Below, piece by piece: positions 32,766 to 44,100 of a stretch of 64,000 nt of DNA. Each line of letters opens with the position of its first letter. Position 1 is the first letter of the stretch. This DNA is from Undaria pinnatifida (Eukaryota > Sar > Phaeophyceae > Laminariales > Alariaceae): assembly GCA_012845835.1 (NCBI GenBank), contig JABAKD010000003.1, forward strand, positions 557,984 to 621,983, read 5' to 3'. The notes under the pieces were generated by a model, which searched no databases, was not told where the DNA came from, and saw only the letters and a list, made by a program, of their open reading frames with translations. The translations under genes and the position numbers were made by a program.

Positions 32766-33790
32766 TTGCTTATTTTTGTCTGTCGTGGTTACGTACCAAA
32801 TGTACGCATACCGCTATAGTTCTCTATGCTACTGAAGGTTGACTAGATACGCTGCGTAGAGCGCCTACCTGCTATAGACGAATCTGTTACCGAACGGCGA
32901 GTCCGTAAGCTACTAGCTACTGCTTCAACAAAGTATCTGCCAACACAACCCCTCGATAGAAATAATATATACATGTATATATACAAGGCTCCCCTTCGGG
33001 ATGCGGGTTACGTGAAATCCCGGGGACATCGCAAGGCGAAAAGGGAGACACCGACCTGTAACACGTATAAATATTGTCCCACCTGTATATAACGGTGTTA
33101 CACGTGCTCACATAGATAAACCCCACTGCTATTAGAGGAAACGTGTAGCATGAGCGAGTACACCGCCCAAAAGAGTAGTAGTACTCAGCGGGAAGAGTGT
33201 GATAGCGGTGGGTGCACGTTGTACTGATGTACGCTCAAACGAATTATTAGTGGTCAGGGGATGCTGCGTACCGTACGTACGTGGAATAGTGCTTGCGTTG
33301 CTATATAGTACGTCACATGTGTGTTTGCACTTGGTGGCAATGGATAGGCTTGACCAGCAATGCCGGTCGCTCTTGGATGTTGTACAATCTTTAATTTTGG
33401 TTGGCGGAAACCATTTCGGTACGTGTGGCGTACGTGGTAGGATTATCCATGAGTTGGAGATAGTGTAAACGCTTTGGTACTGTGTTTGAGGGGAACCGAA
33501 ACCTCAATGTACTCCTCGTTCATCCCCGTAGAAAGTAGAGCTAAATCGATAGTGTTCCCGCCTGAACCCGCCACTACTTTATGCATGTGGTCAGAAATGC
33601 ATGTGTGTGGTGTGTGTACGCAATGTACGATAGTAGCAACAGACCTAGAACCGATCCATCCAGCCAATCAGATGGCGTCCTGGACGCGTGGCGAACGCTG
33701 AAACAGAACTGTACTCGATTTTGGCCACAGCAGTACCGTGTATATACCTGAGTTTGGCTATTGCTAATAAGGAATTACATATCCTTGAAG
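32766..33790. other. Intergenic sequence without recognised feature
   Basis: Balanced base composition with ATATACATGTATATATAC near 32968. Open frames on both strands (33199-33468, 33443-33701) are unsupported. Confidence 0.35.
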
Positions 33791-33791
33791 C

Positions 33792-34330
33792 CTACGCATG
33801 ATTCCACTCTGCCCAAGAAAATATTTGGCCTGGTCGAGACTCGCGTGCATGCTGCGCTCGCGATGCCTGCCACCCTCGCCGCGCTCGGCGCCATCTTCCA
33901 AGCTTTCCCCGCTCTGTCCCTGTGAACTCCGTCTCCCGCGCGGAGAGATGCAAGCCGTGCCCTGTGGCGCTCGTTCCAACACTCGGCTGCTCCCGGCCTC
34001 TACCTCCCAGCCTCTTCCTGCTGGCATCCGCTCTGTCCGGAAATATAATACCGGGATATGTGTTTTTTTTCAAGTAAAAACGTTCCTTACATTCGGACAC
34101 GCCTAGATACCCCGCAAGAGAAAAATAAACATACCGAATCAACCACGCCCACAGATGCTTTCGCTCCTGCCTCGAGCGGTCGCCCGCGCGGCGGGAGAAC
34201 GCAGGCCAGTTGACCCTTGTACCCTTGCCCACGCACCCACGTCGAGATCCGAAGCCGAAACGGCCGAGGGCGGCGCGCCCCCAAACCTCAGACTAATCAA
34301 ATCTACATGTGTATTGCTGCTACTACTGCT
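33792..34330 (-). other. Possible minus-strand coding remnant, unassigned
   Basis: A GC-rich block. Minus-strand frames WPAFSRRAGDRSRQERKHLW and, after a possible intron (GTATGT donor near 34137, acceptor CCGGACAG near 34041), ADASRKRLGGRGREQPS join in phase 2 and end in TAG near 33792. Basic and low in hydrophobics; no family recognised. The plus strand also reads plausibly (ALAMPATLAALGAIFQAFPA). Probably a decayed element. Confidence 0.2.
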
Positions 34331-34904
34331 GCTGTATGTTGCTGCTACTGCTACTGTTTGTGCTGCTGCTGCTAAGTTTAATTTAGTCCGGGTGGTTGCT
34401 GCTACTGCTGCTGTGCTGGTGCTGAGGCCAGTTGAGTAGCGGGCCATTTTTTTACGAACAAGACAACGAAGAACAAAAACTTGTAAAAGTTTATCAAAAT
34501 TATCAAATTTTGAAAAACAATTTGGGGTGTTCCAAGTGACCTGCTCGTCTCAGGGAGGCGGAACGCAACCCCTTGCCAAAAAGAGCCAGCTAAGCGACGT
34601 TTAATGTGCCGAGCGCCGCCACATGCTTCATAATGTACCCATGGTATGCTAGCTTGCCCCGCGGCCGAAAGTTCGAGAAGAAACACTCGGCCACCGGAGA
34701 GCAGCGAGCCAGAAAAAAAAATGAACATCATATTTTACATATACATATTTGTTGTTAGCGGTCGACAATAGTTATCCAATCAACTTAGTGAACAGTAATA
34801 TGCTCGTGCGTTGAATATAGTTTTTCAATCAACTTGGTCTACACGGTAACGTGCTCGTGCTTGATTCGTGCGCCAACTGTTAGTCAACTCCTCTCCTTAG
34901 TTGT

Positions 34905-35246
34905 TTCCCCTCGACAAGTCTAACTCTTCTTACTTTGTGCGTACTTATCCGCATATTTACGTGTGGAATCCGTTGCAAGTTGCAACTAAAGCTCGTTAAT
35001 CATTCACCCCGTTGCAGCAACATCAACCGTTCCTACTCCCCTTACGGTGGGTGATCAACCCTTTCACAGCCAACGCATCAAACTCGACAAGAGTCCAACT
35101 CTTGTCGCTTTATGTATACTTAGTTATCCGCATATTGCTATTTGCAACTAAAGCTCATTAATCATTCACCCCGCTGCAACAACATCAACCGTTCCTACTC
35201 CCCTTTCGGTGGGTGACCAACCCTTTCACAGCTAACGCATCCACCA
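34905..35246 (+). repeat. Direct tandem duplication, about 170 bp
   Basis: Two copies share CTCGACAAGAGT(C)CAACTCTT, TTATCCGCATAT, TTGCAACTAAAGCTC, TTAATCATTCACCCCG, CAACCGTTCCTACTCCCCTT and GGTGGGTGA(C/T)CAACCCTTTC. Confidence 0.8.
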
Positions 35247-35374
35247 CACAGCGTAGTTTTGTCAACGCAAAGGCGTATTGCCGTGACAACCTGGATCCAG
35301 GGATGAGCATATAAGAACCACAAACGTATGCATCACACACAGACCTTGCACACCTCGGACAGATGATGATATAG

Positions 35375-35545
35375 ATAACAGAGATCATCTACAGATCATC
35401 TAGGTCATCTACAGTAGAATCTGTAGCTGCCGTTATGAGATGTTGTCCCGGATTTATGAATACAGCTAGCACATATCCAACCCTAGAAACATGTGCTAGG
35501 TCATGCAGATCACACGGCTCCTACCCGGTAACATGAGCTGCAACA
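35375..35545 (-). repeat. Dispersed GATCTAGAT repeat, inverted copy
   Basis: Reverse complement of 26515-26770: GATCATCTAGGTCATCTAC, GCCGTTATGAGATGTTG, then CCGGTAACATGAGCT. Confidence 0.65.
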
Positions 35546-36390
35546 TACAGATATTCCCTGGAATGATCTAGATAAGCAAGCAGAGATCGGTGGTCTGTCT
35601 CACGTGTGAAACCTTGGAACCGCGCTTGGACTTGCACGGGTCCAACTACAAATTTACCAGAGGAGAACGTCGCGAAAAGTCTCTGCAGAAATACAAGTAC
35701 GTAGCAGCAGCAGCTAGCTCCAGATGGCGATGCCCTTGGCAGCTCTTCGGGGGGGCAGACGTTGCTCTTCGCAGCAGCGGCTCTAGATGGATGGCCATAG
35801 CCTTGGCAACTCTGTGGACAAGCACACAGCAGGGCTCTGTCGAAGTACGCGTACGTACGAGTACCAGGTTGGGTCTCAGGTGTAGTATTTACTTGAAGAT
35901 CAGCTCTACGTGAAGCACGTCGAGGCTCATAACCTGTTGTCGGAATGCCCGCGTGGGATAATGTGGTGGACGTGCTAGTAGTCCAGAGGCTTGATGCCCG
36001 TGGAACGCCCGTGTGGCGGCAGTGCTCTTTGACATTGAGGTAATCGTAAACTAGGCGAGAGTCGACACTGACTGACCTTCCGAAGCGCTGAACCGACTTC
36101 CATTTATACATATGAATTCGTCCAATCATTTTGGGATCCCGGTATGGCGACCAAAAGTGCGAGGAGCGCGGTCTTGTGAACCGCCCATTATACTATACAC
36201 TCTGACAGCAGCGTTAGAGCGCACAACACAGCAACATGTAAAACTCCGAGTATGACAGCAGTACTGCACGCGACGTGTCCCGCTTTCATAAACTTGTACC
36301 TTGATCCAGACAGGCTGAATTTCTTCTGTGATCAAGGGTTAGTTTCACCCCAATTTCAGTATAATAACACGACCGCTGCGATAAGAGGTA
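35546..36390. other. Intergenic sequence
   Basis: A minus-strand frame of 202 codons (35521-36129) crosses here but has repeat-like composition and no motif. Nothing further recognised. Confidence 0.3.
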
Positions 36391-36394
36391 GCAC

Positions 36395-36720
36395 TTTTTT
36401 TTTCCGTTTTGTTCTCCGACGAATGGCGGTACTCCTTAATAAACCCAAAATCATCGTAATGTCATTCTTGTTTTGCAACAATTTTTTTTTTGTATACCTA
36501 GGCAATGGGGTTTTGTCATCGGGTTGCACTTTTTTTACTAAAAATCAGTGTTTGGGTGAGGTACAGGAAGGGCTCTTCAAGGGAGAAGCCTCAGAAAAAG
36601 AGGGTGGCGCAAAAACAACTTAACGCCTTATTGCAACTGGAAACCCGTTTTTGGGACGAAATTACTTGAAGTTAGTGTAGGGAGGGCTTTGGGAGCTCTA
36701 AAGGGGTACTACTGCGTTCA
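36395..36720. mobile_element. CTACGATAGAGG-family MITE copy
   Basis: GAATGGCGGTACTCCTTAAT, ACCTAGGCAATGGGGTTTTG and GGAAACCCGTTTTTGGGACG match the 1370-1610 and 48405-48850 copies. Ends are poorly defined. Confidence 0.45.
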
Positions 36721-36811
36721 TCATCACCTACCCCTGCAACCTATCTACAGTATACGTACGACGTATTCACTCGTAGCGTGCGCCCCATTTTGATTATTTA
36801 CGTACGTGCTG

Positions 36812-37035
36812 TCAGATTTTGTCCCCCTCAGAAACGGGTTTTATAGTTTCCGCGCACAGACTGACTAAAATCATCCTGTTGACCCTGATAGCTACAGGAG
36901 TCGCCGACCTATATCCTTAATGAGGACACACAACTCGTAATGCGCGCGATCGGAGTATCACACACAGCTTGCAAATATGAGTTTCGACGAAATCTTCGAT
37001 CTCACAGCTGGAGGAGTGTATTTTCATTTTTTATA
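36812..37035 (+). repeat. 230-bp dispersed repeat ending in the GCTTGCAAA MITE arm, copy 1
   Basis: GTCAGATTTTGTCCCCCTCA ... ATCATCCTGTTGACCCTGAT ... GCGCGCGATCGGAGTATCAC ... TTCGACGAAATCTTCGATCT is almost identical to 57606-57843. A shorter related copy is at 3620-3730. Lies shortly upstream of the methyltransferase gene. Confidence 0.85.
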
Positions 37036-37547
37036 ATACAACGATCGTCACTACTATTATTATATTGCTGGTGTTATTTCGTTTTTGGCGCCCCGTCCCC
37101 CCCCCAGAAGTTCCAATTGTCACGGCGCCGTTGCTGCTGATGTGCTCGACCTTGCTGTGCTGTTGTGCTCGACCATCGCTACCCATATTCTAGATATATA
37201 TGCCAGAAACATCTCGTGTATCTGGTGCAACTGTTACCGTGCAGTGCAGATTTGATACCCGATGATCTAGGCTCGTATGATGATCCTACAGAACAAGAAC
37301 AACAAGAGTAACACGGCAAAAAACGGGCCAGACGGTACCAAATCTTCTCCCGGTTTCCCGGTTTTCTTCAAAGAGGCGTTCGAGCAAATTCTTCGAAAAA
37401 GATTCTCGAGCGGAATTATCAATTTTCCAGCACAAATTTTTACGCGCAAGATACTCGTACAAAACCCGTTTGAGGACGGCAAGCGGATCACCTCAACCAA
37501 GACCCACGACGTCAACACGGGGTACAACGCCCATTCATTCATCGAAA

Positions 37548-40500
37548 ATGGAGGTCGCGGCTACAAGAAAAGCTACGACCGCTTCGCGATTGGTGTCGTC
37601 GTCGTCGTCGTCGTCACGTATCATGTCTTCTCTGCCCAGTGTTGCAGCTGTGTCCCTTTTTCTGTTGATTATTTTCTCGTCCTCAAAAGAGAGCCTTGCA
37701 CGTGCACGAGTCAGCGGGGACGATGCTGCTGCTGCTGCTGCTGATTCTAGCCGGATGCCGCCGATATTGTCAGGGTTCGGCAGTGCGAGCAGGGCGACCG
37801 GTGGTGATGGTGGCGGTGGTGGCGGTGGCTCATCAGTCGGCGATGATGCAATGCTTCCGCGAGTGCAACAACAGAAACCGCGATCAACACAGACGGTCGC
37901 TTCAAGAAGCAACACACCCAAGGGCTGGGTTGCGCTGACGTTGACGTTCAATGATCGTGCGGTGGGAAGCAAGACTGTTATGATTAAAGAGGGTGGCACG
38001 GAGGAAGAGGTATGGATATAGTTGATGATGTGTGCTCGTTGTGCTCGTATGAGTGCCCTTGTTTTCTGTGTGTTCTTCATGTTCTTTCCGCCCACCGACA
38101 TCCAGCACCTCCAGCGTAGTTAGTGTCCGTGCCGATGCCCCAGAGAGAGCAAGCTCGGGGGGTCACAAGCTACGAGACAGATCTATTACGTCGCAAAAAC
38201 AGCAAAGCATGCAGCACCCAACAGCAGCGTCCGTACAAGCACGGATTGTTCTTCCTACAACTAACTAGAGATGTGCAGGCGAGCTTTAGACTATATTAAG
38301 ATACCACCGTACGTACTCGACTAATGAACGCTGTTCATTCATGGGATATGAAAGAGCGCACAAACACGAGATGGTTTGCAGCGCGGGTTTGAGCGTACAG
38401 CATGTACGATGTCGAGCGCCGCTCTATTCGCAGTCATGTGCTGAAGTGTTGAGGCATACCAGGTACCAGATACAGCTCTACGCAGTAGCTACCCCACACG
38501 AGCTGTAGAACGGTACAAGAAAAAAAAGTCAAAATAACGATTCCACCGCATTTTTCTACTAGCGGTACAGCCACGGCTCCGCCCGTGGCTCTACCGCAGC
38601 AGCAATAGATCTGCGTTGACCATATTGGTATTATAGAGTAGCAGTAGCGGCAGAGTATTGTTGCTATGAAAACAAAGGAATCGTCGTATTCATTATGATG
38701 TGCTGTGAAGTAAAGTACCACTTTGAACGAAAATGTGCGGACATTGGGGTATAAACAGTCCAAACGTCCGGTACTTTTCCGTCCGTAGTTACTACTGAGT
38801 GGTAGCATTCGGTCATATGCGTGTGGCATGAAGAAAAGCATAGCATCAGAAGTACATATAATAAGATTAAGGGGCTGTTACAGACACGGGCCACCCTTTG
38901 CAGGTTTCTCTACCAGGCAGGTTCCACGTTGGTCACTCACTTGTACTAGATAAGCTCTTGTATTAGTTCAACACGCGCCGCGGACGAACTGAATAGCGTT
39001 CAATTCCGCGAGGCAAAAACATCATCCCCTTTTTCCTATACCCACATGCTTTCAAAGGCATGTGAAACCCTCTTGTATCAAGCCGTATCCAATATCTTAC
39101 GCCTTGTTAGGCTCCCGGGGGAAGACCACAACACTAGCCCACCCTAATGAGCCGTATATGCAGAAATATGGAAGATTCGAGGAAGCACCGGTTCCACGAT
39201 CTAGAACATGAGTCGAAGATGCGGCTCTTCGCAACCTACTCCCACACCTCTACCCTGCGAGGCTACGAAGCCTCAGGGAAAAATGCTACAGCAGAAAGCC
39301 TCAAACGAACGACGGAGGACGGGAAAAAGGGTATAGAACACTCCAGCGAATGGCGGGATTGATAGGCGCGAGGGCCATCACTTCCACAGCTTAGCGAGGG
39401 AAACGGGGGGAGAGAAAAGGGAAAACGGGAACTGTGCAGAAAATAGAAACACTAAGAAATGCGAAAGTGCTGGGGTCGAAGGCGGAGGAGTCAAAAACCT
39501 CGCGAGCAAAACCCCAAGCGGTCGCCAAAACGTACCAGAACGCACTATGTACGAAACCTAACTCGCGCGCGCGGAATGGACATCGTGCCCCACCCTGCGG
39601 GGGCGACGTCAAAACCGGGCGGAGAATTACCAGGAAATCCCCTCAGGGAAACTAAATAAAAACCCAGAAAAAAAAACGAATGTTTCCCGAAGAAGCAAAA
39701 TTCGAAACCGGGAAAACCGGATCAAAATACTCGAGGGCAGTGGTGGCCTGAACGCCAACTAGCCACGTCCGCGGCGCGAGATTCATCTACGTTACTTTGG
39801 ATCCCGCGTGCAACTGATCTACCCCGACGGAGTTGAAGGCACCAGGAACCTTGAACACCTCCTGTCGAAGTCGTGTAGTGAGCCGGAGAGAGCGGAAGCT
39901 TGATCGGTCCCGGGTCATCTCCCCAACGTACCAAATATTCCCCGTCGATGGATGTGCGAGCGCTGATTTCCCCAAGCCACCACAAGCCGTCATCGGCTTT
40001 GTACCAAAAACGGGCTCCATTGGGGAGCACCGTGGCGCTGCAGTGGCGTAACCAGTCAGCGTTCGGCACGCAGCCGTAACCACGTGCCAAGAAACGTTCG
40101 CCGCTAGCACGGGAAAGCTCCCGTTGTGCAACCCCAATGCGCATCTGGCGATACATGCGGTTTGTTTGGCGGTGTTGGTTCGGAGTGCCAGCCCAGTGGA
40201 GCAAGATCTGCTGGCGTGAGAGCTGGAAGTCCATCTCCCGTTCCCACGACGGGCGGGAGAGCCCACTCCAATGCGTCTCGTACATCACATCACCGCGATG
40301 ACCCCATCCCTTCCACGGAGCGATTGATGGCCATGCCGGTGATCCTCTCCACCTCTAGCCGCTGGAGGGGTGCCGACGTGTCGTCTTGGGTCACGTGATA
40401 TGTTTTTTTTTTTTCGTAAAATTGTTGAGCACGTACTGCGTCAACCCATCCGGAAGGTACTCTAGGCATGTCGCCGCGGTCGTGGGGGTTGGTGCAGGGC

Positions 40501-41116
40501 TTGCAGCGCTCGACGGAGACGCGGCGGTGCGCATCCGCGCCGGGCATCTCTGTGGGGAGGTCCAAAAATAGAGGAGCTTGTCCCCGAGAGGCGAACCGCC
40601 CGGTGTGTCGCTAGACAATCCTGCCGACGACGTCATGTATAAAAAGTTTTAAAAGTAAGATTAAGGGGCTCAACAACGCAGCTTGCAAAGATGAGTATTG
40701 ACCCGAAATTCGTCGAACTCACGGCTGACGTCCTCATAATATTTTTTTTCAAAACAAGATTAAGAGGCTGTTACAGACACAGGCCACCCTTTGTAGGTTT
40801 CTCTACTAGGCAGGTTCCACTTGGTCACTCACTTGTACTAGATAAGCTGTTGTATTAGTTTCACACACGCCACGGATGAATTGAATAGCGTTCAATTCCG
40901 CGAGGCAAAATCATCATCCCCTTTTTCCTATACGCTCATGCCTTCAAAGGCATGTGAAACCCTTTTGATATCCAGCCGTATCCCATATCTTACGCCTTGT
41001 TAGGCTCCCAGGGGAATACCATAACATACACGTGTGTTCAACAGTTTGTACTCCGCCACGGGAAACATGCGCCCTGCTGATGCTGCTGCTACTACTACTG
41101 CTATGAATACTACTAT

Positions 41117-41169
<53 letters not shown>

Positions 41170-44100
41170 TTACTTCTGCAACTACTGCTACTACTGCAAC
41201 TACTGGTACTACTGCTACTACTGCTACTACTGCTACTACTGCTACTACTGCCACTGCAACTACTACTTCTACTACTACTGCTACTACTACTGCTGCTACT
41301 ACTACTGCTCCTACTACTGCTCCCACTACTGCTACTACTACTGCTACTACTGCAGCAGTATAAATTACTGCTTCCTGATACCTACATATTGGTCGCGAGC
41401 TAAGAATATTCCAGTCCTCAGTGCGCAGGTCTAACGCCCGCCCGCCACTCCTACCAATCAGCGGATGGGGGTGAGGTTTCCACACTGTGCGGGGCGGCAT
41501 CGACCCTGGGGATCACCGTATTCGTCGCCGGGTTGTTGGATTTGTAGATGTATGCAAGGATTTCTCATCCGGGGATAGGACATTACCTTACCCGGGTGCT
41601 GCGGGGCCCCGACGATGGTGCAAGGCGGAGCTCTGCCCGCGCTCTGGCTCTATGAGCCACAACTATACAGCGATCAGCCGATGGGGGTGGGTTTTCCACA
41701 CCGCGCGGGGCGGTATCGATCGGGGGAGTCCTTTTTCCGTCCCCGGGGTGTTGGAGGTGGGGATATATAGAAGGCTTTATGACCCAGGGATGGAACGTTA
41801 TTGTCCCCGGGAGCGGCGACACCTTAACGTTGTCCCGAGGGGGAATTGGCTTCATGAGCCCCAGCCATCAGCGATGAGCCGGTTGGGGATAGCCGATTCG
41901 GCTGGGATTTTCACACCCTTCGAGGCGGTATCGACCAGGGTGGTCATTTTTTCCGTCCCCGGGTTGTTATAGTTGTAGATGTATGCAGGAATTCCTGATC
42001 CAGGGATTTGTCATTATCATCCCCGGGTGCGGCGGAACCACGACGTTGGCCCGAGGGGAAACTTTGCCCTCGTGCTGGCTTTATGAGCCCCATTCATTCA
42101 GAGATAAGAGATCAGCCGATGGGTTAGGGTTGTTTACACCGTGCCGGGTGGTATCGGTCCGGGGCATCACTTTTTTCGTCCCCGGTGTGTTGGAGTTGTG
42201 GATATATGGACGGATTTCTGATCCGGGGACGGGATATTATCCTCCACGAGTGCGGTGGGACCTCATCATTGGCCGGAGGGGCAACTCTCCCCGCGCGCTG
42301 GCTCTATGAGCCCGAGCCAATCAGCAATCAGCCGAGGGGGGTGCTATTTCCAGACCGTTCGGGGTGGTATCGACCGGAGCTCGGGGGACCGCTTTTTTCA
42401 TCCCGGGGTTGTGTGATGTTTCAGGTGTTTGGAAGGCTTTATGATCCGGGGATGGGACTTTATCCTTCCCGGGCGTCGCTGGCTCCACTAGTGACAGCCA
42501 ATTAGCGATCAGCCGATGGGGTTGGGTTTCCACATCGTGCGGGGCGGTGTCGACCCAGGGGATCTCCATGGTCGTCCCCGGTTGGCCGTAGCTGTAAATG
42601 CATGGAGGGATTCCCAAACCGGGCATGGGACCCTATCCTCCCCGCCTGCGGTGGAACCTCGATCACTCTATGGCTGGAATATTCCCGTTCAGCACCAACC
42701 TTCTAGAAAAAAGCCAGCGGCCTCCGGCAGGGATTAAATAGATCGATGATTGGCTAATCAGCGACCAGAATCGGTGTTCAAAATTGTACTTCAGTAGCAA
42801 AGCTGGTTTAATGGCTGCAGTCTAGCAACATCATCGACAACAATAGCAACATATATAAACAGCAACAACAGCACCACCAGCACCACCACCGTTTTTCATC
42901 ATACCAGCGTTTCGGTAGATTCACCGATGTCGGACTGTCTGGTGTCATATACGATAAATATCCCAACACAGAGCTCGTAGCTGAGCACAATTTCTTGATG
43001 ACATTTTCTAAACGACCCTCCAAAAGTAGAGTCAGTTACCACTTGTTCGAGGAGCTCCTTCGTTCGTTAACCACTGATACTTCGGGACGATTCATTGGTC
43101 AACGCACGTACAAAATTTACCGTTGTCACCCTGATCCCACCCACAACAAACGGCAAGGTACTCTCCCAAAAACTAAGCACATGACGTTTTTTATTTATCA
43201 ATACAAGTTTCTCCCTGTCGGGACGTGGTTAGCTTGAAGTCTTGGAGGTGTCGCGAGTTACAAAGGGGGTAGCATACTAATTAAATAGCCACCGTGCAAG
43301 TAATCGGGCAATACCTGCAGTAAGTGATCCGTAACGGAGAGGAAAGAAAACTATGTAGCAACACCTACCAACACAAACGAGTCGATAGTTTATTCTGTTA
43401 GGTTATTCTATAATTTTTTTTGAACACCGTCGTCGGCTGTGAGTTCGACGAACTTAGGGTCGATACTCATCTTTGCAAGCTGTGTAGTGCACCGTTCGCC
43501 CGTTTTTATTACGCACACCACTGCCCTAATAGGGGTCCCCCCGGGAGGCGGTGGTGTGCTCCTTAGGCAATACCACCGCCTTATAGAGGGAAACCGCCTT
43601 ATTCATTCCAGGTTACGAGTGCGAATCCCCAGTCACGCCAGGCGATTATGACCGCCTTATATCGGGATACCGCCGTATATCGGGGAACCGCCTTATTGGG
43701 GGACCTCCACTGTAACACCGTTTAGGGTATTATATAGCCCTTTTGGTCCCCCAACAAGGTGGTAGTGCGCCAGAGCAATACGACCGCCTTATAGAGGGAA
43801 GCCACCATATTCATTCCAGGTTACGAGTGCGAATCTCCAGTCGCGCCAGGCGATCCTGACCGCCTAGTATCGGGATACCGCCTTATTGGGGGACGCCTAC
43901 TGTAGTGCATGTAGCACTCGGCGCTGAGCACATTGTCTTCATCCAGATTTCTTCGCGTTCCCGCAAAAAGCGAGCCTGACATTATTCCATTGGGTTCTTC
44001 ACTGCCGCACAAGAAACCTAAAACAATAAAAAACAGAAAGTACTTCACCCTGGCGGGGTTTCTTACCTTGGTAGAGGGCGCGCTCTACACTAAATTATTT

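Larger units (their letters stand above)
38876..41026 (-). mobile_element. Internally deleted LTR retrotransposon (Ty3/gypsy-like remnant)
   Basis: Two 258-bp direct repeats enclose 1635 bp holding only the C-terminal end of a pol polyprotein on the minus strand. Gag, protease, reverse transcriptase and RNase H are absent. No matching target duplication was found immediately outside the LTRs. A GCTTGCAAAG MITE (40672-40750) is inserted near the 5' LTR. Lies antisense in intron 1 of the methyltransferase gene. Confidence 0.7.

Noticed and set aside
37277..37744. 155-codon plus-strand ORF overlapping methyltransferase exon 1
   Set aside because: Different frame from exon 1; it has no signal segment or matching donor, and its Val/Cys runs come from GTC and TGC repeats. 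Probably 5' UTR.
39787..40266. 159-codon minus-strand ORF overlapping the retroelement frame
   Set aside because: Out-of-frame shadow of the recognisable polyprotein remnant.
41000..41500. Poly-Val minus-strand and poly-Thr plus-strand ORFs
   Set aside because: Artefacts of the (ACT)n tract.
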